Below, piece after piece: positions 27,146 to 35,302 of a DNA stretch of 64,000 bases. A program made the translations under genes and the position numbers. Each line of letters begins with the position of its first letter. The stretch's first letter is position 1. A model generated the notes under the pieces. That model searched no databases. It was given only the letters and a program-made list of their open reading frames with translations, and was not told the origin of the DNA. The stretch covers positions 1 through 64,000 of the forward strand of contig JADJZR010000030.1 in NCBI GenBank assembly GCA_016715645.1, written 5' to 3'. This stretch comes from Elusimicrobiota bacterium (GTDB lineage Bacteria > Elusimicrobiota > Elusimicrobia > FEN-1173).

Positions 27146-27558
27146 GGCCGGTTCGGGAAGTGTCGGCGGGCGGCATCGTGGTGGGGCCCGCGGGCGTGTT
27201 GATGATTAAAGTGAAAAATTTGATGTCCCAGGTGGTGTGGACGTTCCCCAAAGGCCATTTGGAGGCGGGGGAAACGGCTGACCAGGCGGCTCTGCGGGAA
27301 GTGTTGGAAGAGACGGGCTGGCAATGCCGGTTGCGGGGACCGTTTTTGGATGTCCACTACACTTTTAAGCGGGACGGGCGTGCCGTCGATAAAGTGGTCC
27401 ATTGGTTTCGGATGGATCCCGAGAAACGGTCGGGGGAATGGGACCCCGAAGAGGTGCTGGATTGCCGGTGGGTGTCGCTTATGGAAGCCAAAAGTTTGGT
27501 GTCGTACAAGTCCGACCACCGGCTGGTGGAACAGTTGGAAAAAGGGGTTGAAAAGTGA
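27115..27558 (+). CDS. Nudix hydrolase
   Basis: 147 residues. Complete Nudix box GHLEAGETADQAALREVLEE followed by TGW, which binds metal and cleaves nucleoside-diphosphate-linked substrates. The N-terminal SAGGIVVGPAGVLMIKVKN and WTFPKGHLE resemble MutT/Ap4A-hydrolase-like branches, but the substrate cannot be assigned. It is nested inside the amidotransferase operon, overlapping gatA by 31 bases and gatB by four (GTGA), so it is made with the complex. The gene could start later only by losing strand 1, so ATG 27115 is kept. Confidence 0.92.
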   Translation: MEPDSVSTGLGPVREVSAGGIVVGPAGVLMIKVKNLMSQVVWTFPKGHLEAGETADQAALREVLEETGWQCRLRGPFLDVHYTFKRDGRAVDKVVHWFRMDPEKRSGEWDPEEVLDCRWVSLMEAKSLVSYKSDHRLVEQLEKGVEK

Positions 27559-28856
27559 CGGCGTATGAATCGGTGATTGGGCTGGAAGTGCACGTTCAGC
27601 TCAAAACCAACAGCAAAATATTTTGTTCGTGCCCGACGGGGTTCGGGGAAACCGCCAACAGCCAGATTTGTCCGGTCTGTTGCGGGTATCCCGGCGTGTT
27701 GCCGGTGCTGAACAAAAAGGCCGTGGACGAGCTGGTTCGGGCGGCGTTGGCGGTGGGGTGCCGGATCAATCCCCGGTCGGTGTTCGCCCGCAAACAATAT
27801 TTTTATCCGGACCTGCCGAAAAACTACCAAATTTCCCAACACGATTTGCCCCTGGCCGTGAACGGGCATCTGGATATCCCTCAAAAATCCGGCGAAAAAA
27901 AGACCGTGCGCATTCAGCGGATCCATTTGGAAGAAGACGCCGGTAAACTGCTCCATGCCGTGGGGAGCCGGGCGCTGGATTATTCGTTGGTGGATTTGAA
28001 TCGGACCGGAGTGCCTTTGATGGAAATTGTGTCGGAACCGGATATCCGGTCCCCGGAAGAAGCCAGCGACTATTTGGACACTCTTCGAACCTTGCTTCGG
28101 TATGTGGGCGCCTCGGAATGCGACATGGAAAAAGGGTCCATGCGTTGCGACGCAAACGTCTCCATCCGGCCCGTGGGCCAAACGAGCTTGGGGACGCGGG
28201 CGGAAGTTAAAAACATGAATTCTCTTCGCAGTGTGCGCGACGCGGTGGCCCACGAAATTGCCCGGCAGATCCAGGTGGTGGAAAGCGGCGGGCGGGTGGT
28301 GCAGGAAACTCGGTTGTGGAACCAGGACGAAGGCGCGACCCATTCCATGCGGTCCAAGGAAGAAGCCCACGATTACCGTTATTTCCCGGACCCCGATTTG
28401 GTGCCGGTGGAACTGTCGGCCGATTGGATCGAAACCCTGCGCCGATCGTTGCCGGAATTGCCGGAAGCCCGGTGTGCCCGCTACGAGCGGGATTTGGGCT
28501 TGTCGGCCTACGACGCGGCTGTTTTGACGGCGGAAAAAACGTTGGCGGACTTTTTTGAGACGGCTCTGAACCGGTTCGAGGCGCCCGCCCGACGGGAAGC
28601 GGCTAAGCCGCTCTCCAATTGGCTGACCACGGAACTGTTGGGCCGTTTGAACGCCCAGCGCAAAACCCTGGACGAGTCGCCCGTGTCGTCGGTTCAGTTG
28701 GCTGATTTGGTGAAACTGATTTTGAACGGGGTAATCAACAGCAAAGCGGCCAAGGTGGTCTTCGACCACATGTTCACGGAAGGCGGTGATCCTGAAACGA
28801 TCGTCAAAGCCAAAGGGCTCGTTCAAGTGGACGACGAGGCGGAAATCGGCCGGTGA
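27555..28856 (+). CDS. gatB: Asp/Glu-tRNA amidotransferase subunit B, up to an in-frame UGA
   Basis: GTG start overlapping the Nudix stop. The transamidation domain is complete: VIGLEVHVQLKTNSKIFC, zinc-type Cys pairs (FCSCPTG, ICPVCCGYPG), NYQISQHDLP, IHLEEDAGK, RCDANVSIRPVG and KNMNSLRSVRDA. The helical and YqeY-like tail begins normally, then stops at TGA 28854-28856 after residue 433, about 45 residues short. The same frame continues past the stop with the expected tail, so the gene is interrupted by a single substituted codon, not by a frame shift. The truncated protein would lack the domain that helps hold tRNA. Confidence 0.93.
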   Translation: MTAYESVIGLEVHVQLKTNSKIFCSCPTGFGETANSQICPVCCGYPGVLPVLNKKAVDELVRAALAVGCRINPRSVFARKQYFYPDLPKNYQISQHDLPLAVNGHLDIPQKSGEKKTVRIQRIHLEEDAGKLLHAVGSRALDYSLVDLNRTGVPLMEIVSEPDIRSPEEASDYLDTLRTLLRYVGASECDMEKGSMRCDANVSIRPVGQTSLGTRAEVKNMNSLRSVRDAVAHEIARQIQVVESGGRVVQETRLWNQDEGATHSMRSKEEAHDYRYFPDPDLVPVELSADWIETLRRSLPELPEARCARYERDLGLSAYDAAVLTAEKTLADFFETALNRFEAPARREAAKPLSNWLTTELLGRLNAQRKTLDESPVSSVQLADLVKLILNGVINSKAAKVVFDHMFTEGGDPETIVKAKGLVQVDDEAEIGR

Positions 28857-29162
28857 ATAGACGACGTGGTGGCGGTCAATCCCAAAATTGTCGCGGACAT
28901 TCAGGGCGGCAAAGCCGGGGCGGTGGGCTCGTTGGTGGGCCAGGTGATGAAACGGTCCGGCGGGCGGGCCAACCCCCAGACCGTCCAGAACTTGTTAAAG
29001 AAAAAAAAAAGGCCGTCAACGGGAACGGCCATCGGAAAGTTTCTTAAAGGCGTTTTAAGGGTTGGCGGGTTGATGGGAGGAAGAAGAGGAGGAAACAAAT
29101 TGGCACCGCGAAGCGAGGGCAGGGTGAGGGACCTGAGCAGTTACAAAGTTTCTCTTCCTTGA
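28857..29162 (+). pseudogene. gatB: gatB tail after the in-frame UGA
   Basis: Same frame as gatB. It reads IDDVVAVNPKIVADIQGGKA, then GSLVGQVMKRSGGRANPQTV and QNLLKKKK, which is exactly the end of the YqeY-like domain of GatB. The natural end is probably near 29010; beyond the A10 run the sequence reads into an intergenic repeat and stops at 29162. If the A run is miscounted, the frame ending at 29047 is the likely true end. It could be expressed only by readthrough, or from GTG 28866 without a ribosome site. Confidence 0.75.
29114..29145 (-). repeat. Dispersed CCTCACCCTGCCCTC repeat, partial, reverse orientation
   Basis: On the minus strand this matches the left half of the element at 50205-50252 (GTAACTGCTCAGGTCCCTCA, then CCCTGCCCTCGC). 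It lies between gatB and thrC. Confidence 0.75.
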
Positions 29163-29174
29163 GAGGGCGGTGTT

Positions 29175-30425
29175 ATGTCTGAAAAAATGAAAGGGTTGAA
29201 ATGCAAGGAGTGCGAACGGCTGTATCCCACGGAAGCCATTCACGTGTGCGAATACTGTTTCGGCCCCTTGGAAGTGGATTACAACTACGACTTTATTAAA
29301 CGTTCCTTGACCCACGGCAAAATCGAGTCGGGCCCGCACACCCTGTGGCGGTACTGGGACCTGTTGCCGGTCAAGACGGACAACGTGATCTCTATCCACG
29401 AAGGCATGACGCCGCTGTTTCATGCCCGGCGACTGGGCAAAGAGCTGGGGTTGTCGAATTTGTTCATTAAAAACGACGCGGTGAACCCCACCTACTCTTT
29501 TAAAGACCGGGTGGTTAGCGTGGCTTTATCGCGGGCGCGGGAACTGGGGTTTGACACGGTGGCCTGCGCGTCCACCGGAAACCTGGCGGGAGCGGTGTCG
29601 GCCTACGGCGCGGCGGCGGGGTTTCGCACGTTTGTCTTCATGCCGGCGGATTTGGAGTTGGGCAAGGTGATCGGCGCGGGGATCTACGACCCCGTGATTG
29701 TCGGGGTGCGGGGCAATTACGACGAGGTCAACCGTCTGTGCGCCGAGGTGGCCGACATGTACAAGTGGGCCTTTGTGAACGTCAACCTTCGACCCTACTA
29801 CTCGGAAGGGTCGAAAACACTTGGGTTTGAAGTGGCCGAACAGTTGGGGTGGCGGGCGCCGGACCATTGTGTGGTTCCGGCGGCGAGCGGGTCCTTGTTG
29901 ACCAAAATCCACAAGGGGTTTAAAGAATTGGAAATGTTGGGGTTGATTCCCAAACACAAAACCCGCATGTCGGTGGCCCAGGCCGACGGATGCGCGCCGG
30001 TGGTGACGGCGATCCGGGAAAAAACGGACATTGTCCGCCCGGTTCGGCCCAAAACCATCGCCAAATCGTTGGCCATCGGCAACCCCGCCGACGGGCCCTA
30101 CGCGGCCCGGATTGTGCAGGACACTCACGGCGGCGCCGACACGGCCACCGACGCGGAAATTGTGGACGGGATCCGTTTGTTGGCCCGGACGGAAGGAATC
30201 TTTTCGGAAACCGCCGGCGGGGTGACCACCGCCGTGTTGAAAAAGCTCGCCCGGACTGGTATCATCTCTTCCGACGAGCTGGTGGTGGCCTTCATCACCG
30301 GCAACGGGTTCAAAACCATCGAAGCCGTGGCCGGGCGTACGTCGCCCATGCAAGAAATTTCGCCCAACCTGGACGAGTTTAAAGAACTTTACGATCGGGT
30401 CTCGACCGCGCCCGTTCGACCTTAA
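29175..30425 (+). CDS. thrC: Threonine synthase-like PLP enzyme
   Basis: 416 residues of fold-type II PLP enzyme. The N-terminus has a Cys4 ribbon (Cys10, 13, 25, 28), the PLP lysine is Lys110 in PTYSFKDR, and the phosphate-binding loop is near CASTGNLAGAV. Threonine synthase converts O-phosphohomoserine to threonine. Directly downstream are a MoaD/ThiS-like sulfur carrier and a NIL-domain protein; in some bacteria such neighbours mark enzymes that make homocysteine from an activated homoserine with a protein thiocarboxylate. Threonine synthase is the best call; the alternative role in sulfur transfer is inference from context. Confidence 0.87.
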   Translation: MSEKMKGLKCKECERLYPTEAIHVCEYCFGPLEVDYNYDFIKRSLTHGKIESGPHTLWRYWDLLPVKTDNVISIHEGMTPLFHARRLGKELGLSNLFIKNDAVNPTYSFKDRVVSVALSRARELGFDTVACASTGNLAGAVSAYGAAAGFRTFVFMPADLELGKVIGAGIYDPVIVGVRGNYDEVNRLCAEVADMYKWAFVNVNLRPYYSEGSKTLGFEVAEQLGWRAPDHCVVPAASGSLLTKIHKGFKELEMLGLIPKHKTRMSVAQADGCAPVVTAIREKTDIVRPVRPKTIAKSLAIGNPADGPYAARIVQDTHGGADTATDAEIVDGIRLLARTEGIFSETAGGVTTAVLKKLARTGIISSDELVVAFITGNGFKTIEAVAGRTSPMQEISPNLDEFKELYDRVSTAPVRP

Positions 30426-30437
30426 GGAGAATTCGTT

Positions 30438-30716
30438 ATGCCAGCAAAGGTTCGTATTCCCGCTCCGCTTCGCCGCCTGACCAAAGATCAAGCCGTGGTC
30501 GATGTGGACGGCGCAACCGTGTTCGACATCATTTTGGATTTGGAAAAAAAGTATCCTGGCCTGAAAGAACGCTTGTGCGACGAAACTGGCCAGATTCGGC
30601 GGTTCATCAACGTGTTCGTCAACGGCGAAGACATTCGGTTTAAAGACGGCGCCAAAACCGCGGTTCCCGCCGGGGCCGAAGTCAGCGTAGTGCCCGCCAT
30701 CGCCGGGGGACTGTGA
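30438..30716 (+). CDS. MoaD/ThiS-like sulfur carrier protein ending Gly-Gly-Leu
   Basis: 92 residues of beta-grasp fold (KVRIPAPLRRLTKDQAVVDV, FINVFVNGEDIRF, EVSVVPAIAGGL). Carriers of this family are adenylated and thiolated on a terminal Gly-Gly. Here one Leu follows the pair, so the free carboxylate would be reached only after removal of that residue; known carriers with such an extension (for example HcyS of Wolinella, QbsE of Pseudomonas) are trimmed by a JAMM protease. No JAMM protease or E1-like activator is encoded nearby. A ribosome site (AAGGAG) precedes ATG 30438. It lies between thrC and the NIL gene, one base from the latter. Confidence 0.85.
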   Translation: MPAKVRIPAPLRRLTKDQAVVDVDGATVFDIILDLEKKYPGLKERLCDETGQIRRFINVFVNGEDIRFKDGAKTAVPAGAEVSVVPAIAGGL

Positions 30717-30717
30717 T

Positions 30718-30969
30718 ATGGCCGGTCGTGTGAAACGGCGGGTGCATTTGGTGTTTCGGTCCGACCTGGTGCAAAAACCGGTCACCTGGGAAATGTCGAA
30801 AAAATTCGACATCGTGTTTAATGTCCGCCGGGCCAAAATAACGGAAAAGGCCGGGGAAAGCGTGTTGGAACTGGAAGGCGACGAGCCCACCCTGGACGCC
30901 GCTGTGGCCTGGTTAAAAAGCCAGGGAGTGACCGTTGAGCCGGTGACCCACGACACGCTGGAAGGATGA
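30718..30969 (+). CDS. NIL-domain protein
   Basis: 83 residues. KRRVHLVFRSDLVQKPVTWE and FNVRRAKITEKAGESVLELE with AWLKSQGVTVEPV match the NIL domain, a ferredoxin-fold ligand-binding module found at the end of methionine importers and in proteins of homocysteine synthesis. It begins one base after the sulfur-carrier stop. The trio thrC-carrier-NIL suggests a cassette for sulfur incorporation into homocysteine or methionine; the direct sequence evidence supports only the domain. Confidence 0.82.
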   Translation: MAGRVKRRVHLVFRSDLVQKPVTWEMSKKFDIVFNVRRAKITEKAGESVLELEGDEPTLDAAVAWLKSQGVTVEPVTHDTLEG

Positions 30970-30994
30970 TGACGAACCCCTTTTCGGAGGTTGA

Positions 30995-31369
30995 ATGAAC
31001 GAGGCGAGCGGCGTTGTGATGGTGGTGGAAGACGATGCCGCTATTCGGGATTTGATGAGCGAAGAGTTGGGGTCACAGGGGTTGTCGGTGATCGGCGCGT
31101 CGTCGGGTGAAGAAGCCCTGATGTTTTTGGAAACTCAGCGGGTGGATGTGATTATTATGGATTTGCGCATGCCCGGCATGAACGGCGTGGAGACGTCCAT
31201 CGCCATTAAACACCGGTTTCCCAACTTGCCCATTATTTTGTGCACCGTTTGCAGTGAATACCAAGTGCGCCCGTTTATCGGACGCGAAGTTCAAGCCTAC
31301 CTTCCCAAACCGTTCTCCCTCAACCAACTCAACAACACCGTCCAAGCCGCTCTCGCCAACTCCCTCTAA
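30995..31369 (+). CDS. Single-domain response regulator (CheY-like)
   Basis: 124 residues, receiver only. Acidic pocket Glu12/Asp13/Asp14, phospho-acceptor Asp56 (IIMDLRMPGMNG), Thr84 region (ILCTVCS) and Lys105 (PKPF). No output domain follows, so it must act by protein contact or as a phosphate relay. No kinase is adjacent. A GGAGG site lies upstream of ATG 30995, and it probably shares the thrC operon transcript. Confidence 0.9.
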   Translation: MNEASGVVMVVEDDAAIRDLMSEELGSQGLSVIGASSGEEALMFLETQRVDVIIMDLRMPGMNGVETSIAIKHRFPNLPIILCTVCSEYQVRPFIGREVQAYLPKPFSLNQLNNTVQAALANSL

Positions 31370-31425
31370 AAGCCTCGTTTACAAATAATTTACAAGTTCT
31401 TACGCTGGCCTTAATCTGAAGTCTA

Positions 31426-31431
31426 TACAAT
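31426..31431 (+). promoter_or_regulatory. -10 box for the giant membrane-protein gene, possibly leaderless
   Basis: TACAAT at 31426-31431 with six bases before ATG 31438, where transcription would start. No ribosome site and no convincing -35 are present. Confidence 0.4.
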
Positions 31432-31437
31432 AGCGGC

Positions 31438-34400
31438 ATGGAAACGGGTCGGTTTTTTAAAATTGTGGCGGGGGGTCTTGGAGGGGTGTATTTTTGGGCC
31501 AACTGTCTTTTTGCCTATTCCCCTGAAACAACTTTTTGGGCCGAGCGGCGCGATCGGGCGGCGCGGGATCGGTCTTCTGAATCGACGGTGGCGGTTTTGC
31601 CTGGCGAGGCGCGGGGCGCTTCTTGGCCGCAGAGGGCGGGGGCCATTCCCGCGATCGGGGCTTCGCTTCTGGGAGATCAATTTTCCGGCCCGGTCAAGGA
31701 AGGCCTTCCGGCGGGATTTTTAGAAAAAAATCAGGCCCTCTTCTCTGTCCTCGCGCGAATGCCCGGCACCATTCGGAAAATTTCGTTTCCTCCTCGTTTC
31801 ACGTCTTCTGGCCCCCTTGTCGTTTATATTCAGGATGTTCATCGCAACGAAGAGGCCCAGCGAAATATTGGTGCCACTGTTGCGGGATTGTTGGAAGAAG
31901 GAAACGCCGGCCTTTTGGCGTTGGAAGGGGCTTACGGAACCATTCCTCTGCAACCCTTCCGGGATTTTCAAAACCGGCAGGCGGTGCGGCAGGCCGCTGA
32001 TTATCTGTTGAAAGAGAATGAAATTTCGGGGCCGATCCACGCGGTGTTGAGCGGCGCGGGTCCCCTGTGTCCGGTGATCGGAATTGATGACCCTGTTCAC
32101 TACGCCGCCAATGTGGAGGCCTACCAACAAGCTGTTTCCTCGCAAAACGAAATTCAAAACTCCCTTCGCGCCAGAGCGCGTATTCTGGATCAAGAGAAAA
32201 AGAACGTGTTCTCGGCTCCGCTTCTCGAATTTGATGGGCAGGTGGCGGCTTATCGGGCGCGGCAATTGTCTTTGGGTGATTTTGTTCAGGTTTTGCTCTC
32301 TCCCTCCAAAGGGGAACCGCTCTCTCCAACCCTTCGCCATTATTCCGAGGCGGTGGCCATGGAACGGGCGATGGATTTCCCTCAAGTGGAACAAGAACGG
32401 ACGGCCTTGGTTGAACAGCTGGCCCGAAAAATATCCCTGTCCCAGGAAAAAGATCTCTTGGCCGTCACCTTGGCCTATCGTGCGGGGCAGGTCCGCCCCG
32501 CTGATTTTTACGGCCGATTAAATCGTTTGTGCGTTAAGAATGGAATTTCTCTCGCCGCGTTTCCGGACATGGACGACTATCTTCATTACGTTTTGCTGGC
32601 GGATAAAATTCGTCCGGAATCGTTGTACCAAGACATTCTCTCCCTGGAACGGAAAACTTACCAACGGCTCGCTCGAACATCGGATGAACAGCGGTTGCTG
32701 GCCCAATCCCGGAAGCTTTATTTAACTGAAAAACTGGTGGAGTTTGGGTTGACCCCGACGGAGTGGGAGGACTATGAGGCTGGGCTTTTAGGGGGGGCGG
32801 CGGAAGGGGACAATCTGAAACCGTTTGAAACTTTTTACCGTGAGGCCACGCTTCGAGATCAGGCGATGGGGGACCATTTCCTCCGCGCGATGAGGGAAAC
32901 CGCGGGGCCAACCGCTGTTCTTGTGACGGGCGGGTTCCACGCGGAGGGGTTGACCGAAACGTTGACGAAAGGGGGCGCGGCCGTGGTCTCCTTCGTTCCG
33001 AAAATCGAAAAGTTGGACGTGGCCGAAGGGTCCGCTTATTTGTCCGTTTTTACCCAGGAGAAAACCCCGCTTGAAAAGTTGTATCAGGGGGAAAAACTGT
33101 TTCTGGCCTATCACCCGGTTTCTCCTCGGGTTCTTCATACGCTTCTGCCTCTCTTGGTGGCGATCGGCGCGCTTTATTTGGGGGGGCTTTCGCTTAATCT
33201 GGACCCCCAGGTCCTTTACAGTTCGCTGGGGGGGATGGGCGTTTTGGGCGCGGTCAAAATTGTGGGAGATCAGATTCGCTTGCGGCTCTCCGGACGGAAT
33301 GGAGAGGCTTCTCTGTCGGTAAAAATGGCCCCCAACGGTATCGCTCAAGTGACAGAGGGGGCAAACTTGAAATGGGGGATTTGGGGAAAGAAGGTTCGGG
33401 TTGTTCGGGATCGATGGGTTCTAACAAAAAATAGTTTGAAAGAAAATTTTTCGCTGGATGACAGGGTCAATTCCGTTCAAATCAGAAAAGAGCTCAATTA
33501 CGTTCTACCGATTCTGGGTGTCTTGCTCTATAACGCTTGTATTTCTCCGGTGGCCCCTTGGGTCTATTTCGTGACCGGCGGCGTTTCCCTTGGCTGGTTT
33601 ATGTGGGACCACAAACAGATGTTTCGGCATCTTGAAGACATCACCCCCGATCCCTATAAAAAATATGTTCCCTCTGTGTATTTCCCCTTTGTGGCGCTGG
33701 GGTTCGTTCTCTTTACGGGGCTTGGGGCCGGGGCCTTTTCAATCGTCATGGCCCTAACCCAAACAGGGGCGGGGACAGCCTCGGCCGCGGGTCTCGCGGC
33801 CGCCGCCGCGGCCTTTTTGAGCGCGGTACTTACGTCCCATCCCTTTTTTAATAGCCGCCTCGCCGTTCCCGCTGTCGTTAAGAAAAAAAATCTTCTGCCC
33901 TCAGAGGCTTTCGCTAGGCGCCAACTTACCGAGCAGGATCTGCGCGGGATTTACAAGGCCTTAATTGAATCTATTAAATTGGCCGTCGAAATTTCCGGTT
34001 CGGAGGCCGTGCGGACAGGGTCACCCAGTTCCGAAGAGGTCGACCTTGCCAGCGAACTCTACACATCATTCATCACGCTTCGAGAGATGGCGATGGAAAT
34101 GGACGATCGGGTGAGAGACATTTTGGATTTCGATGGGCCGATTATTACTTCGGATGAGGAAGGCGATTGGGCCATAGAACAAGAAAAAATGAATCGAATG
34201 ATCGATGCCATCTGGAGAAATATTTTTATCCCTGCCGGGCGTTGTCCCTTTGATTCGAGTATTGCAGAAGGGTTGCTTGTGATCCAGAAGGGTTCCTGGA
34301 TTCCGGTCACCTATTTGGGCGAAACGGTCTGGATCGCCCAAGTGAAACCAGAAAAGGGGAAACCCTCCAGAGTCCTGAGCCCCGCCATGGGGGGATCAAC

Positions 34401-34494
34401 GGATTTATTTTTTATGACCCTGCGCCAGTCGAAGATCACCAAAATTGGTCTTGGCAAAATACCCTCCATTGGTGAAAAGATATTTTCAGGATAA
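31438..34494 (+). CDS. Giant membrane protein with putative ChaN/EreA/TIKI-like N-terminal domain
   Basis: 1,018 residues, no assigned family. An N-terminal hydrophobic segment (FFKIVAGGLGGVYFWANCLFA) is followed by FWAERR and then a domain of about 400 residues with four spaced motifs: YIQDVHRNEEAQ (His near residue 134), LALEGAYG (Glu near 162), RDQAM (near 474) and TGGFHAEGL (His near 500). Their order and spacing resemble the His/Glu/Arg-x-x-Met/Gly-x-x-His pattern of the ChaN/erythromycin-esterase/TIKI superfamily of metal-dependent hydrolases; this is inference. The C-terminal half has four to five membrane segments and a soluble end. The next gene overlaps the last 50 bases. The substrate and membrane orientation cannot be read. 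Confidence 0.75.
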   Translation: METGRFFKIVAGGLGGVYFWANCLFAYSPETTFWAERRDRAARDRSSESTVAVLPGEARGASWPQRAGAIPAIGASLLGDQFSGPVKEGLPAGFLEKNQALFSVLARMPGTIRKISFPPRFTSSGPLVVYIQDVHRNEEAQRNIGATVAGLLEEGNAGLLALEGAYGTIPLQPFRDFQNRQAVRQAADYLLKENEISGPIHAVLSGAGPLCPVIGIDDPVHYAANVEAYQQAVSSQNEIQNSLRARARILDQEKKNVFSAPLLEFDGQVAAYRARQLSLGDFVQVLLSPSKGEPLSPTLRHYSEAVAMERAMDFPQVEQERTALVEQLARKISLSQEKDLLAVTLAYRAGQVRPADFYGRLNRLCVKNGISLAAFPDMDDYLHYVLLADKIRPESLYQDILSLERKTYQRLARTSDEQRLLAQSRKLYLTEKLVEFGLTPTEWEDYEAGLLGGAAEGDNLKPFETFYREATLRDQAMGDHFLRAMRETAGPTAVLVTGGFHAEGLTETLTKGGAAVVSFVPKIEKLDVAEGSAYLSVFTQEKTPLEKLYQGEKLFLAYHPVSPRVLHTLLPLLVAIGALYLGGLSLNLDPQVLYSSLGGMGVLGAVKIVGDQIRLRLSGRNGEASLSVKMAPNGIAQVTEGANLKWGIWGKKVRVVRDRWVLTKNSLKENFSLDDRVNSVQIRKELNYVLPILGVLLYNACISPVAPWVYFVTGGVSLGWFMWDHKQMFRHLEDITPDPYKKYVPSVYFPFVALGFVLFTGLGAGAFSIVMALTQTGAGTASAAGLAAAAAAFLSAVLTSHPFFNSRLAVPAVVKKKNLLPSEAFARRQLTEQDLRGIYKALIESIKLAVEISGSEAVRTGSPSSEEVDLASELYTSFITLREMAMEMDDRVRDILDFDGPIITSDEEGDWAIEQEKMNRMIDAIWRNIFIPAGRCPFDSSIAEGLLVIQKGSWIPVTYLGETVWIAQVKPEKGKPSRVLSPAMGGSTDLFFMTLRQSKITKIGLGKIPSIGEKIFSG

Positions 34495-35302
34495 AAAAAG
34501 GGAAGGAATCAACAGTTGGGCCTTGAACTATGGAATAACGGATTTGATTGTTCGTTATCAATTGGCCGCCTCGAAAATGGCGATCTTTACGGCACTAAAA
34601 AATAATGTGAGCGTGTCCGGCGTGTCCCGGGACCAAATTCAGGATGCGGTTGTTAGGCCAGAGGGACCGCTAATGCAGTGGGGGAATACGAGAATCCAAG
34701 AAAGGGAAAAGGCCGGTGAGATCTTGCCGGAGTTTACAACAACAGCAAGTGTATTGGCCTTCGCTGCCACATTGGACGGATTGATCGAAAACCTTCAACA
34801 TGTGGCGTTTCATTTCGGCGAAAAAAAAGGGCCCGACATCGCCCATTTGGTAGGCGTCTTTGGTTTAATGGAAATATGTATGACGGCGTCAATGGTCCAG
34901 TCAAATTCAAATCATCATTTGATCTCAGCGGGTGTTCTGCAGGACCAGATAGTTAAACGAGTCTATTACCCCCGAAACGTTTATTCGGCAGCGTATGCTG
35001 CAGAGCCTGATCCCAAGGCGATCATTTTTCAGGCTTTACTCACTGGGGACTTGAATACCTACGAAAAACTTTTAGCCCTCTTAGAGAAAATACGAGATGA
35101 AAACCTATACACACCAGCAGAACGTTTTTATTCTCTAAAAGCCCGTTGGCCTAGATCTTCGGAACGTCGGGACTTACAAACCGCTTACCCGATTGTTTTA
35201 GCAGGAGGCATCACAGGGAATACCCCAGACGACCGTTACGCCCGCCGTAAAAAAGAAGTCTCCATCGATGGCCGAAATCGTAAGTCGCTATTCAAGGAGT
35301 AA
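34445..35302 (+). CDS. Unrecognised protein between two giant membrane proteins
   Basis: About 285 residues, starting at TTG 34445 inside the end of the upstream gene; a later start is possible because no ribosome site is seen. Mostly helical, with LIVRYQLAASKMAIFTALKN and LIENLQHVAFHFGEKKGPDI; no membrane helix, no known motif. Base composition is more AT-rich than the housekeeping genes. It overlaps the following gene by 35 bases. It could be a frame-shifted middle part of one larger protein, but the required frame change is +1 at both joints, unlike the single-base losses elsewhere in this contig, so separate genes are favoured. Confidence 0.55.
   Translation: MVLAKYPPLVKRYFQDKKREGINSWALNYGITDLIVRYQLAASKMAIFTALKNNVSVSGVSRDQIQDAVVRPEGPLMQWGNTRIQEREKAGEILPEFTTTASVLAFAATLDGLIENLQHVAFHFGEKKGPDIAHLVGVFGLMEICMTASMVQSNSNHHLISAGVLQDQIVKRVYYPRNVYSAAYAAEPDPKAIIFQALLTGDLNTYEKLLALLEKIRDENLYTPAERFYSLKARWPRSSERRDLQTAYPIVLAGGITGNTPDDRYARRKKEVSIDGRNRKSLFKE

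Noticed and set aside
27357..28826. Long minus-strand open frame opposite gatB
   Set aside because: Shadow of gatB caused by high third-position GC; Phe/His/Arg-rich, no motif.
28854..28856. Genome-wide reassignment of UGA to an amino acid
   Set aside because: UGA ends many genes here, including several that share ATGA or GTGA with the next gene, so reassignment is excluded as a general code.
30995..31369. Lone receiver as partner of the kinase at 5.1-6.5 kb
   Set aside because: The kinase already has an adjacent coupled regulator, and the two loci are 25 kb apart on opposite strands.
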